Positions 9,125 through 16,398 are shown, counted from the stretch's first letter. The stretch: 36,551 nucleotides of DNA from an uncultured Selenomonas sp. (GCA_905372355.1 CAJPOT010000016.1:1-36551), one strand, 5' to 3'. Notes: a model not told the origin generated them from the sequence alone. A program made the numbers and translations.

Positions 9125-10242
9125 ATTTCCGTGCTTTTCTTCGGCGGCTCTTCGCCCTCACGCGCAAGGAATTTCAGCAGATGAAACGCGACCGCGGCAG
9201 CATCCTGCTCGGCGTCGTCCTGCCGCTCGCCCTCATCCTCATCATCGGCTACGGCCTGTCGCTCGACGTGAAAAACGTGCGTACCGCCGTCGCCTTGGAA
9301 GACAGCTCGCCCACGGCGCGCGCCGCCGTCCGTTTTCTCGACGGCAGCGACTATTTCGCCCCTGCCTACGTTCACTCGAAACAGGAAGCGGAAGCGATGA
9401 TGCGGCGCGGCGAAGTCGACGCCGTCCTCATCATCCCCACGGATTTCAGTCGAAATCTTCCTCGCGGCACGGCCAGAATCGAGCTGCTGCTAAACGGCAT
9501 CGAGGCGACGACTGCCGCCTCGGCGCAGGGCTACTTCGAGTCGGTCGTGCTGAAAAAAGCGGCAGAAAGCTCCTTGGCGAAACAAAACGTCGGGCGCGCC
9601 GAAATCGTCAGCCGCGTCTGGTTCAACGACGCCAACACGAGCACATGGTTTTTCGTTCCAGGCCTCTTGATGCTCGTCCTGACCATCGTCGGCGTTTTCC
9701 TCACCTCCGTCGTCATGGCGCGCGAATGGGAGCGCGGCACGTTCGAATCGCTCTTCGTCACGCCCGTGCAGCGCCTCGAACTCATTCTCGCCAAGATGAT
9801 TCCCTACTTCCTCGTCGCCATGACGGGCATGATCCTGTGCCTTATCACCGGACACCTGCTCTACGAGCTTCCCATGCGCGGCTCCCTCATCTTGATTCTC
9901 GGCACGACGATGCTTTACCTCGTCATGGCACTCGGTCTCGGACTCGTGATTTCCGCCATGACGAAGAATCAATTTCTCGCATGCCAGATGGCGCTTCTTC
10001 TAAGTTTCCTGCCCACAATCATGCTGTCGGGCTTTCTCTACGATCTGCATACGGCACCGCTCGGCATCCGCATCATCAGCCGTTTCCTGCCCATGCCCTA
10101 CTTCCTGCAGATGTTGAAGTCTCTGCTGCTCACGGGAAACTATTGGCCGCTCATCATCAAAAACACAGCCGTGCTTGCGAGCTTTGCCGCACTCTTCGTC
10201 GGCGCTGCCTTTCATCTGACGCGAAAGAAGGTGGGAGAATGA
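9121..10242 (+). CDS. ABC-2 type permease (YbhS-type)
   Basis: A 373-residue inner-membrane protein. One transmembrane helix near residues 28-48 is followed by a large extracytoplasmic domain and then about five helices in the C-terminal half, the ABC2_membrane_3 layout. The motif AREWERGTFESLFVTPVQ in the middle is the characteristic coupling region of this family. The start at 9121 overlaps the ATPase stop by four bases; longer frames upstream lie inside the ATPase gene. It pairs with the equally long next permease, so the transporter is probably a heterodimer. Confidence 0.92.
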   Translation: MNFRAFLRRLFALTRKEFQQMKRDRGSILLGVVLPLALILIIGYGLSLDVKNVRTAVALEDSSPTARAAVRFLDGSDYFAPAYVHSKQEAEAMMRRGEVDAVLIIPTDFSRNLPRGTARIELLLNGIEATTAASAQGYFESVVLKKAAESSLAKQNVGRAEIVSRVWFNDANTSTWFFVPGLLMLVLTIVGVFLTSVVMAREWERGTFESLFVTPVQRLELILAKMIPYFLVAMTGMILCLITGHLLYELPMRGSLILILGTTMLYLVMALGLGLVISAMTKNQFLACQMALLLSFLPTIMLSGFLYDLHTAPLGIRIISRFLPMPYFLQMLKSLLLTGNYWPLIIKNTAVLASFAALFVGAAFHLTRKKVGE

Positions 10243-11360
10243 ACATGCAGCGCATCCGCATCTTCTTCACACATCTCTACTACCTCGGGCACAAGGAGCT
10301 TCTGGCCATTTTGAAAGATCCGCGCATGCGCATCGCTCTGATCGTGCCCGTCTTCACCCAGGGGCTGCTCTTCGGCTATGTCGCCAACTACAATCTCGAC
10401 TCCGTACCCTACGCCGTCGTCGACACTTCGAGAAGTGAAGCCTCGCAGAGCCTGCTCGCGCACTTCGACGGCTCGCCCGCATTTTCGCGCACGGCGACGC
10501 TTGCCGTCCCTGCCGAGATTGAGCCTTTGATCAACTCCGAAACCATTCTCATGGCGCTCATCATCCCCACAGACTTTGAAGCGCACATCGCACGCGGCGA
10601 GGCCGCCCCTGTCGAGGTCATCACCGACGGCCGCAATGCGCTCACATCGACGCTCGCCACAGGCTATGCAGCAGCCATCATCGCGCGCTGGAACGCAGAG
10701 AGACTGTATGCCATGCCCGCCATCACACTGACGAGCCGCACATGGTACAACGAGAACCAGATCACGCGCTGGACTTTCCTGCCGAGCATCATCGCCATGA
10801 TCTCCTTCGTGCAGGTCATCATGCTCGCCGGACTCTCCATCGCCAGAGAGCGCGAACAAGGCACCTTCGATCAGCTTCTCGTCACGCCGCTCGCCCCCGT
10901 GGAGATCCTCATCGGCAAGGCGCTTCCGCCCATGCTCATCGGACTTGTGCAGAGCACGCTTCTCCTGCTCATTTCCCTCTTTTGGTTCGAGATTCCGTTT
11001 GCCGGCTCCTTCCTCACGCTCTATCTGACGCTCTTCCTCTTCATCCTCAGCTCGACGGGCATCGGGCTGTGCGTCTCCGCCGTCGCACGCAGCATGCAGC
11101 AAGTCCTCGTCTACCTCTTCGTCCTCCTGCTGCCGCTCGCCCTTCTCTCAGGGATAGCGACGCCCGTCGCCAACATGCCGCGCATCCTGCAGATCCTCAC
11201 CTACATCGACCCTCTGCGCTTCGCCGTCGAGGCCGTGCGGCGCGTCTACTTGGAGGGCGCCGTCGCCGCCGACCTCATCGGCGACTACATCCCCCTGCTC
11301 CTCATCGCCGCCTTCACGCTGCCCCTCGCCATGCGACTGTTTCGGAACAAGACAATGTAA
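10239..11360 (+). CDS. ABC-2 type permease (YbhR-type)
   Basis: A 373-residue membrane protein, a paralogue of the preceding one with the same layout: one N-terminal helix, a large soluble domain, and a C-terminal helix bundle starting near residue 180. The motif AREREQGTFDQLLVTPLAP matches the coupling motif of its partner. The ATG at 10239 overlaps the upstream stop (ATGA); an ATG two codons later is a possible alternative, and GGTGGGAG serves either. It is the last gene of the four-gene operon. No clear intrinsic terminator follows. Confidence 0.92.
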   Translation: MNMQRIRIFFTHLYYLGHKELLAILKDPRMRIALIVPVFTQGLLFGYVANYNLDSVPYAVVDTSRSEASQSLLAHFDGSPAFSRTATLAVPAEIEPLINSETILMALIIPTDFEAHIARGEAAPVEVITDGRNALTSTLATGYAAAIIARWNAERLYAMPAITLTSRTWYNENQITRWTFLPSIIAMISFVQVIMLAGLSIAREREQGTFDQLLVTPLAPVEILIGKALPPMLIGLVQSTLLLLISLFWFEIPFAGSFLTLYLTLFLFILSSTGIGLCVSAVARSMQQVLVYLFVLLLPLALLSGIATPVANMPRILQILTYIDPLRFAVEAVRRVYLEGAVAADLIGDYIPLLLIAAFTLPLAMRLFRNKTM

Positions 11361-11388
11361 GCTGCGTACCAGCCTCCACCTACGGTCA

Positions 11389-11570
11389 TTATGCGTACAG
11401 CTTACAGCAAGCAAAATATTGTGCACGCGGATCTTTCTCATCGTCCTCCAGCTCGATATCGCTGTACTTCCTGCGGCCGATGTACTTCTCCTGCACCTCG
11501 GTCGGCAGGGCGCGCTGCCTTGATCTGCCCTTTCTGCTTAATGTACAATGGAATGACCAAAAGCCAGCGA
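11389..11570 (-). pseudogene. Possible decayed gene fragment
   Basis: The minus strand encodes a polar C-terminal-looking stretch with EKYIGRRKYSDIELEDDEKD, ending at a stop at 11389. A neighbouring frame just upstream reads LLVIPLYIKQKGQIKAAR, like the end of a membrane helix and its basic flank. Joining them needs a frame change near 11495, and an in-frame stop lies a little upstream. No ribosome site or plausible start was found. I do not recognise the family. It overlaps the region upstream of the plus-strand promoter at 11553. Confidence 0.3.
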
Positions 11571-11582
11571 AGATGCTATAAT
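11553..11582 (+). promoter_or_regulatory. Extended -10 promoter before the shrunken gene
   Basis: ATGACC (11553-11558) and TATAAT (11577-11582) are 18 bases apart, and TGC precedes the -10, making it an extended -10. It lies about 60 bases before the ATG at 11645 and points at the remnant gene and its coupled small ORF. Confidence 0.55.
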
Positions 11583-11644
11583 ATGAACAGCAAGAGGAGA
11601 CATGGCAAGCGCAGGGTCGCCTGCCACAGGAAAGGAGCGTCGTC

Positions 11645-11957
11645 ATGAAATACATATCAGGACTTCATGCGCTCAATATTCCCTGCCGTTTGGAAACTGT
11701 GCGAGACAGCACACTGGACAGACATCGACCGATTCATGGAAAAAGAGTATCGAATGAAGTGGGGTCTTTTCAGAAAGGAGCAGGAAGCGAATGGATGCCG
11801 CACAAATGCGCCATATAGGATCGATAAGGACGCATTGGCAGGACTTTATCTGAATATGTTCGAGAAGCTGGATCTTCTCTATTCGGAGGAGGAAGCAGAA
11901 ACTCTTTCCGTAAAGGAAAATGTCGCAAAAAAAGAAAACGATGACCAAGAAGAATGA
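11645..11957 (+). pseudogene. Shrunken, frameshifted accessory gene
   Basis: AAAGGAG lies about seven bases before an ATG that begins MKYISGLHALNIPCRLET. After about 18 codons the sensible reading moves to another frame (+1 near 11697) as CETAHWTDIDRFMEKEYRMKWGLF, continuing to a stop at 11957. From memory, a family of Firmicutes accessory proteins starts MKY-(I/L)-SG-x-x-ALN-(I/L)-PC and ends with a W-x-E-I-D-x-FM-x-(K/R)-EY-x-x-KW segment, with roughly 100 residues between. If so, both ends survive and the middle is deleted. The C-terminal frame alone could still be expressed as a 96-residue protein from an ATG at 11667. Family assignment is a recollection, not a search result. Confidence 0.5.
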
Positions 11958-12127
11958 AGCCGCTGAGACCGGCGGGCAGAAGATTTCCTGTCGCGCTTCT
12001 GTACGACGGCCGCCCCATCGAAGGCGATACGCTCAAAGAACTGCAGGCATTGATCGAAAAGTGTCGCTGGGAGGGCGGCCTTCATCTGCAGTTCGACGCA
12101 AACATCCCGCATGACACCTGGTCATAA
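11954..12127 (+). CDS. Coupled 57-residue hypothetical protein
   Basis: A 57-residue ORF that starts MKPLRPAGRRFPVALLYDGR and ends PHDTWS. Its ATG overlaps the preceding stop by four bases (ATGA), the spacing typical of translational coupling, and an intrinsic terminator follows within 15 bases. The composition (aliphatic strand FPVALLYDG, then helix TLKELQALIEKCRWEGG) looks like a real small folded protein. I do not recognise the family. Confidence 0.5.
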   Translation: MKPLRPAGRRFPVALLYDGRPIEGDTLKELQALIEKCRWEGGLHLQFDANIPHDTWS

Positions 12128-12139
12128 CGCAAACGAAAC

Positions 12140-12190
12140 ACTCCCCCGCCTGCGGCAAAAGCCTGTCGGGGGAGTTTTCTCGTTTATTTT
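12140..12190 (+). terminator. Intrinsic terminator
   Basis: ACTCCCCCG (12140-12148) pairs with CGGGGGAGT (12167-12175) and is followed by TTTCTCGTTTATTTTT. Flanking AAACG and CGTTT can extend the stem. It closes the plus-strand remnant unit, and the A-rich left flank would let it work for the minus-strand flavodoxin transcript too. Confidence 0.87.
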
Positions 12191-12201
12191 TGCTACACCG
12201 C

Positions 12202-12297
12202 TTACGCCTTTTCGGGCTGCAGCGCGCCGTAGTGGAAGGAAGCCGTCGCGCCGCCGTCGATGAGAAAGGTCGCGCCCGTGATGAACCGGGCGCGCTC
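12202..12297 (-). pseudogene. C-terminal stub of a short-chain dehydrogenase
   Basis: In one minus-strand frame this stretch reads ERARFITGATFLIDGG, then ATASFHYGALQPEKA and a stop. The F-I-T-G-x-x-x-x-I-D-G-G pattern is the classic C-terminal motif of SDR oxidoreductases. The rest of the gene is missing: the frame runs straight into the end of the flavodoxin gene, whose TGA overlaps the first codons. This looks like the scar of a deletion that joined the two genes. Confidence 0.7.
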
Positions 12298-12814
12298 AGG
12301 CAAGATTCCGCTTCGCCCAAGCGGCGACTGCTTCTTCCGACTGCGCGGCTTCCGCGCCCTTGACGGCAAGCCCCTCGCCGACTGTCGCGCCCTCGCAGTA
12401 GCTTTTAAGCGCCGAGGCGCTGCCGGCCAGCCCCGAGCCTTCGTGCGTCATGACGGGGAACACGCGCTTGCCATGAAAATCGAGCGCTTTTAGCTGCGTG
12501 ACGACCGCCATCGGATAGGTGCCCCACCAGCAAGGTCCCGCCACGACGATGTTGTCATACGTTGCGATGGAATCGAGCATACGCACGAGCTCCGGCAAAG
12601 CGTGCGCCTTGAGCTCCTCCTTCGCCTCCCGCGTACATTCATTGTAGTCCGCCGCATACGCTTTCTTCGTCTCGATCTCGAAGATGTCGGCGTCCACCGC
12701 CTTTTGAATAAATTCGGCGACGATCTCGGTATTGCCCTTCGTCAGCTTTTCAATCCTGCCGTTGACATAATTCTCGCCCTTGCGCGAGTAGTAGATAACG
12801 AGTGTCTTTACCAT
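12296..12814 (-). CDS. Flavodoxin family protein
   Basis: A 172-residue flavodoxin-like protein. The N-terminal VKTLVIYYSRKGENY holds the FMN phosphate-binding loop. VVAGPCWWGTYPMAV supplies the aromatic residues that stack on the flavin, and FPVMTHEGSGLAGS is the later conserved strand-loop. This pattern fits the flavodoxin_4 group rather than short electron-transfer flavodoxins. The ATG at 12814 is preceded by GGAGG nine bases upstream; an earlier TTG is less likely. It is monocistronic except for a dehydrogenase stub just downstream. A MerR-type promoter lies upstream, so induction by oxidative or electrophile stress is a reasonable inference. Confidence 0.88.
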   Translation of the reverse strand: MVKTLVIYYSRKGENYVNGRIEKLTKGNTEIVAEFIQKAVDADIFEIETKKAYAADYNECTREAKEELKAHALPELVRMLDSIATYDNIVVAGPCWWGTYPMAVVTQLKALDFHGKRVFPVMTHEGSGLAGSASALKSYCEGATVGEGLAVKGAEAAQSEEAVAAWAKRNLA

Positions 12815-12840
12815 TTCCAATTTCCTCCCACAGTTCCCTC

Positions 12841-12858
12841 GGTTTGCTTCTGCAAACC
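12841..12858 (-). repeat. Hairpin at the 5' end of the flavodoxin leader
   Basis: GGTTTGC (12841-12847) and GCAAACC (12852-12858) form a perfect 7-bp stem with a 4-nt loop. The predicted transcription start is near 12862, so the hairpin would sit at the very 5' end of the mRNA, where it could protect the transcript. Confidence 0.5.
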
Positions 12859-12868
12859 TCTGTCTTTC

Positions 12869-12899
12869 ATTTTACTTCTTGAAGTCAACTTCAAGTCAA
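12869..12899 (-). promoter_or_regulatory. MerR-type promoter with 19-bp spacer and dyad operator
   Basis: On the minus strand TTGACT (12894-12899) and TAAAAT (12869-12874) are 19 bases apart. That is too long for normal sigma-A recognition but is the hallmark of MerR-family activated promoters. A perfect dyad, CTTGAAG-TCAA-CTTCAAG (12878-12895), fills the spacer, where MerR-type proteins bind and untwist the DNA. The promoter drives the flavodoxin gene. No MerR gene is in this window, so the regulator must be encoded elsewhere. Confidence 0.78.
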
Positions 12900-12920
12900 T
12901 GCGTATGGAGTCAAACTTTC

Positions 12921-13457
12921 TCAGGCGAGTGTTTTGTCGAGCAGCGCGGCGAGGAAGTCCGGCTCTTCCTCGAAGCCCTGCGCGTACCAGTCCGCTTTCA
13001 GCTGATAGAGTCCGCCGATAAGGAACGATTTCATCAGATCGAACTCACGCTCGGAAAGCGCCGCGAAATGCGGGCGCAGGATGTCGAGCTTCTCGCGCAT
13101 GATTTCTCCGTAGCGCGCGATGAGCCACGATTCGACGTGCCCTTCGCAAACGATGCGCAAAAAATCCGCATTCTCGCGCCAGAAGGAGAGATACGTCGCA
13201 AAGATCTCGCGGCGCGTCGGCTTCTGCAAGCTTTGCAGACGCTCGGTCACGCCGTCGGCGATCCTCTGCAGCATGGCGGCAAGGATCTCGTCCTTCGAGC
13301 GAAAATGGCGGTAGAATGTCTGACGCGACACGTCCGCCTCCTGCACGATGCGCAGGATCGTGATCTCGCCGTAGGGCGTCGTGCGCGTGAGCGCGGCGAA
13401 GGCGTCGAGAATCATCCGACGGTAGCGCAGCGCGATGGGATTGGCGGTTTCCTGCAT
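12921..13457 (-). CDS. TetR/AcrR family repressor
   Basis: A 178-residue regulator. The N-terminal helix-turn-helix (ITILRIVQEADVSRQTFYRHFRSKDEIL, residues about 32-60) is a textbook TetR DNA-binding domain. The C-terminal ligand domain resembles the TetR_C_33 type but does not reveal the inducer. AAGGAG lies seven bases before the ATG. Its own promoter and the divergent one each overlap a TGTTAC-N4-GTAACA dyad, so it probably represses both itself and the nitroreductase/Hsp31 operon. The divergent layout supports a local regulator. Confidence 0.9.
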   Translation of the reverse strand: MQETANPIALRYRRMILDAFAALTRTTPYGEITILRIVQEADVSRQTFYRHFRSKDEILAAMLQRIADGVTERLQSLQKPTRREIFATYLSFWRENADFLRIVCEGHVESWLIARYGEIMREKLDILRPHFAALSEREFDLMKSFLIGGLYQLKADWYAQGFEEEPDFLAALLDKTLA

Positions 13458-13481
13458 AAATCCACTCCTTTCCTATCCTCC

Positions 13482-13510
13482 ATTATAAGCCTTCTTTCAA
13501 CATGTTACAA
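13482..13510 (-). promoter_or_regulatory. Promoter of the tetR gene
   Basis: On the minus strand TTGTAA (13505-13510) and TATAAT (13482-13487) are 17 bases apart. The -35 box is part of the operator at 13503-13518, so autorepression is likely. Confidence 0.72.
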
Positions 13511-13518
13511 GAGTAACA
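13503..13518. promoter_or_regulatory. TetR operator 1
   Basis: TGTTAC-AAGA-GTAACA is a dyad with 6-bp perfect arms. It covers the -35 box of the tetR promoter. It shares arms with the sites at 13575 and 13617. Confidence 0.72.
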
Positions 13519-13574
13519 CTCCGCACAAGCCCATCTGTGACAAAGCGCCGCCTTTGTATCACTTGCTCGCATAC

Positions 13575-13591
13575 CATTGACACATGTAACA
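13575..13591. promoter_or_regulatory. TetR operator 2 over the -35 box
   Basis: The stretch ending CACATGTAACA matches the reverse complement of operator 3 at about 13 of 16 positions, with a degenerate left arm. It overlaps the TTGACA box of the plus-strand promoter, so binding would block polymerase. Confidence 0.6.
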
Positions 13592-13606
13592 CCTTGCCGC
13601 TATAAT
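13577..13606 (+). promoter_or_regulatory. Strong promoter of the nitroreductase/Hsp31 operon
   Basis: TTGACA (13577-13582) and TATAAT (13601-13606) both match consensus exactly, spaced by 18 bases. Operators 2 and 3 overlap the -35 box and the start region. This is a strong promoter kept silent by a repressor until the inducer appears. Confidence 0.87.
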
Positions 13607-13616
13607 AAAGTCAAGA

Positions 13617-13632
13617 TGTTACATGTGTAACA
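13617..13632. promoter_or_regulatory. TetR operator 3 near the transcription start
   Basis: TGTTACATGTGTAACA is a near-perfect dyad, with arms TGTTACA and TGTAACA. It lies about 5-20 bases past the expected transcription start of the plus-strand operon. It is the best-preserved of the three sites. Confidence 0.75.
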
Positions 13633-13651
13633 CGAACGAAGGAGGATTCCC

Positions 13652-14082
13652 ATGCTGACATTGCTGACGCTCGCATTCAGTTTCTATTGGAGCTCGCGCA
13701 GGTCGAGCATGACCTGCTTGAAGCGCGCGCTGTGTACCGCACGGTCAAACGCATCTTTCTGCTGAACGGCGACTCCTTTTCGCTGGGCTTTTCGCGGCTT
13801 GAGGCCATCGGCAAGAAGATCATCGAGATCTTCCCCGAGGTCGAGACGATCGCTTCCTATGCCTCCATCGAAAGCATCGCGCGCAAGACGGACGAGGAAC
13901 TGCAGGAGCTTCGCCGCCTGCGCTTCAACGGCATGAACGTCGGCCTCGAATCGGGACACGCGGAAACGCTCGCGCTCCTCGGCAAGAATTACACGCCCGA
14001 AAAAGCGGAGCGCGAACTTCTGCGTGAGGACTTCCTCGCCGCACGTCCCAAGCGCGGCATGGAAGGCCGCTACGTTTCTTAA
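13652..14082 (+). pseudogene. Radical SAM protein fragment
   Basis: AAGGAGG lies six bases before the ATG at 13652, but that frame stops after 37 codons. A neighbouring frame (open from about 13651, possible TTG start 13687) encodes a recognisable middle part of a radical SAM enzyme: VKRIFLLNGDSFSLGFSRLEAI, IFPEVETIASYASIESI, KTDEELQELRRL and MNVGLESGHAETLALLGKNYT. In such enzymes these parts follow the Fe-S cluster motif C-x3-C-x2-C, which is absent here, as is the C-terminal half. It is a dead remnant at the head of the TetR-controlled operon; its former substrate is unknown. Confidence 0.75.
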
Positions 14083-14128
14083 GAACTCACGGATACATTC
14101 AACGCTTCCCATAGAAAGGAGTTTCTCT

Positions 14129-14737
14129 ATGGATTTTCAAAGCGTTTTGGAAAAGCGCCGTAGCATACGAAAGTTCGATACGCGCCCCATCCCGAAGGAG
14201 ATCGTCGAGGCGATCCTCGAAGCCGGCAGGCGCGCCCCCTCGGGCGGCAACATCCAGCCTTGGCGCTACGTCGTCGTCGAGGACGAAGCCGTGCGAAAGC
14301 GGCTCAAGGAAGCCTCGCCGCTCTCCTTCTTCGCCGAAGCGCCGCTCCTCATTCTCGCATGCTTCGACCGCGAGGCGATCAAGAAAATGCCCGAACGCTT
14401 CGCCGAGCTTACAGCGTCCAACGCCTTCGAGGACGTTACAATGGACGCGGGCAAGGTGGAAGCCCTGCGCGCTCAGCGCGCCAACGACGAAGTGGAAAAG
14501 GCGTCCTACGCCGTCTACAACACGGCGATCTCCGTAACGCACATGGATCTCACCGCCGTCGCGCACGGCCTCGGCACATGCTGGATCGGCATGTTCGACA
14601 AGGAAAAAGTGCGTGAAATCCTCGGCATCGACGCGCGCTTCGGTATCGTCTGCGCCCTGCAGATCGGCTACGCCCTGCAGTCCCCGCCGTCGCGCCCGCG
14701 CCTTTCGATGGACGACATTGTTTTGCAGCGTTTCTGA
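14129..14737 (+). CDS. Nitroreductase family protein
   Basis: A 202-residue FMN-dependent oxidoreductase of the nitroreductase fold. It starts MDFQSVLEKRRSIRKFDTRP, where the Arg-rich segment binds the FMN phosphate, and has APSGGNIQPWRY (flavin contact) and GLGTCWIGMF near residue 150. Such enzymes reduce quinones, nitro compounds or other electrophiles with NAD(P)H; the exact substrate cannot be read. AAAGGAG lies about eight bases before the ATG. It is the first intact gene under the TetR-controlled promoter. Confidence 0.9.
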   Translation: MDFQSVLEKRRSIRKFDTRPIPKEIVEAILEAGRRAPSGGNIQPWRYVVVEDEAVRKRLKEASPLSFFAEAPLLILACFDREAIKKMPERFAELTASNAFEDVTMDAGKVEALRAQRANDEVEKASYAVYNTAISVTHMDLTAVAHGLGTCWIGMFDKEKVREILGIDARFGIVCALQIGYALQSPPSRPRLSMDDIVLQRF

Positions 14738-14785
14738 TACGCTGTATTTATAAGTACCTCACAGCAGCAAGAAAGAAAGATTTCC

Positions 14786-15643
14786 ATGACAGAATCCATC
14801 AAGACCCCCATGCCCGATACGGCGGAGTGGAACGCCTTTTTCCCCTCGCCCTACTCCCTGTCCGTCTACACCGCCGCAAAGACCGACTTCGACGGCGCAA
14901 AGTACGATTCGCGCTACGGCGGCAAGAAGAAGGTGCTTGTCATTCTTTCGGATGAGCGCTACCTTGCGATGGAAAACGGCAAGCTTTTTTCGACCGGCAA
15001 CCACCCCGTCGAAACGCTTCTGCCGATGATGCACCTCGCGGCGGCGGGATTTTCGTTCGACATCGCGACGCTTTCGGGCAGGCGCGCCAAATTCGAGCAA
15101 TGGGCAATGCCCTTGGGCGATGACGCCGTCATGGCCTTCTACGAAGAAGTCCTGGCGCAGATGGAAGAACCGCAGAGGCTTGAAGAAACGCTCAAAGCCA
15201 TAACCGAGGCATCGGACGTTCCCTACGCTGCCGTCTTTATTCCCGGCGGTCACGGCGTGCTCAACGCCATCCCCGAAAGCCGCGAGGTGCATGACGTCCT
15301 GCACTGGGCGTTCGCCAACGAGGTGTTCATTATCAGTCTCTGCCACGGCCCCGCCTCGCTTCTCGCGGCGAACGATGCGAAGGGCTTCCCCTTCGCCGGC
15401 TACGAGCTCTGCGTCTTCCCCGACAGCCTCGACGAAGGCGCGAACATCGCCATCGGCTACATGCCGGGGCGCTTGAAGAAGCTCGTCGGCAAAAATCTCG
15501 CGGCGCTCGGCGTGAAGATCCTCAACTCCGACATCACCGGCAAGGTGCATCGCGACCGCACGCTCCTGACGGGAGACAGCCCGCTTGCCTCCAATGCCCT
15601 CGGCAAACTGGCAGCAGAAACCCTGCTTGCGGAAGTCAAGTAG
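14786..15643 (+). CDS. hchA: Hsp31/HchA-type DJ-1 family protein (glyoxalase III/deglycase)
   Basis: A 285-residue protein, nearly the length of E. coli Hsp31 (283). The catalytic set is visible: Cys186-His187 in [11 protein letters not shown], Asp213 in [10 protein letters not shown] and Glu76 in NHPVET, all at the E. coli positions within one or two residues. Hsp31 converts methylglyoxal to lactate, has been reported to repair glycated groups, and acts as a holdase. It lies in the TetR-controlled operon between a nitroreductase and a Rossmann protein, which supports a role in carbonyl or electrophile stress. The ribosome site is weak (AAAGAAAG). Confidence 0.9.
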   Translation: MTESIKTPMPDTAEWNAFFPSPYSLSVYTAAKTDFDGAKYDSRYGGKKKVLVILSDERYLAMENGKLFSTGNHPVETLLPMMHLAAAGFSFDIATLSGRRAKFEQWAMPLGDDAVMAFYEEVLAQMEEPQRLEETLKAITEASDVPYAAVFIPGGHGVLNAIPESREVHDVLHWAFANEVFIISLCHGPASLLAANDAKGFPFAGYELCVFPDSLDEGANIAIGYMPGRLKKLVGKNLAALGVKILNSDITGKVHRDRTLLTGDSPLASNALGKLAAETLLAEVK

Positions 15644-15670
15644 ATACATCGAAAGAAAGAGGCGATAGCC

Positions 15671-16312
15671 ATGAAAGCTGTTTTGATCGGCGCGACGGGC
15701 GCGGTCGGCAAAGACTTGCTGCAGGCGCTTCTCGAGGATGCGCGCTATACGGAGGTCGTCGCCTTTGCGCGGCGCGCGCTCGGCGTACAGCACGAAAAGC
15801 TCCGGGAGCATACGATCGACTTCGACGCGCCCGCGACGTGGCAGGAGCTTGTCAAAGGCGACGTCCTCTTTTCGACGCTCGGCACCTCGCTCAAGCAGGC
15901 AGGCTCCAAGGAAGCGCAGCGCCATATCGACTACGATTACCAGCTCGCCTTTGCGAAAGCCGCCAGGGCAAACGGCGTGAAGAGCCTCGTACTGCTGTCC
16001 TCCATAGGCGCGGACAGCAAGTCGAGCATCTTCTATCTGCGCCTGAAGGGCGAGCTCGACGACGCCGTTCGGGATCTTGGCTTCGATTCGCTGAGCATCG
16101 TGCGCCCGCCGAGCCTCATACGCGCGAAAAGCAAGCGCTTTGGCGAGACCGCCTCCGTCAAGCTCCTGCAGGCCGTCAATGCCATCGGCCTCGCAAAGCG
16201 GCTCGCGCCGATGGAAACCGTCGTCGTTGCGCGCTCGATGGCCGCGTTGGGCGCGGATTCCGCGAGCGGCACAAGAATCATCGAAGGGCAGGATGTCCGC
16301 GATTTCGCGTAA
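15671..16312 (+). CDS. NAD(P)-binding Rossmann-fold protein (atypical SDR)
   Basis: A 213-residue protein with the dinucleotide motif GATGAVGKDL (residues 7-16), LFSTLGTSLKQAG, VKSLVLLSSIGAD and the segment FYLRLKGELDDAVRDLGFDSLSIVRPP. That is the pattern of small atypical SDRs related to YbjT, NmrA and HTATIP2/CC3. The usual Tyr-x3-Lys is represented by YLRLK. Function in these proteins is poorly defined; some act as redox sensors. AGAGG lies eight bases before the ATG. It is the last gene of the operon and is followed within ten bases by a strong terminator. Confidence 0.87.
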   Translation: MKAVLIGATGAVGKDLLQALLEDARYTEVVAFARRALGVQHEKLREHTIDFDAPATWQELVKGDVLFSTLGTSLKQAGSKEAQRHIDYDYQLAFAKAARANGVKSLVLLSSIGADSKSSIFYLRLKGELDDAVRDLGFDSLSIVRPPSLIRAKSKRFGETASVKLLQAVNAIGLAKRLAPMETVVVARSMAALGADSASGTRIIEGQDVRDFA

Positions 16313-16319
16313 AAAAGAT

Positions 16320-16360
16320 GCCCCATAAGCCATCCATGCGGCTTATGGGGCGTCTTTGTC
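16320..16360. terminator. Bidirectional intrinsic terminator
   Basis: GCCCCATAAGCC (16320-16331) and GGCTTATGGGGC (16340-16351) form a perfect 12-bp stem with an 8-nt loop. The plus side is followed by GTCTTTGTCTTATTT and the minus side by ATCTTTTTTAC. It lies between convergent transcripts: the TetR-controlled operon and the hslU-side operon. Confidence 0.9.
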
Positions 16361-16398
16361 TTATTTGGGAGCACTATGCCCATCCAGCTATACGTTGC

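Noticed and set aside
11358..11405. Inverted repeat TAAGCTG...CAGCTTA at the end of the efflux operon
   Set aside because: The loop is long (over 30 bases) and no T-run follows on either strand, so a terminator call is not supported.
14759..16333. 524-codon minus-strand open frame opposite hchA and the Rossmann gene
   Set aside because: It is antisense to two well-identified proteins and has no recognisable motif. It is a GC-skew artefact.
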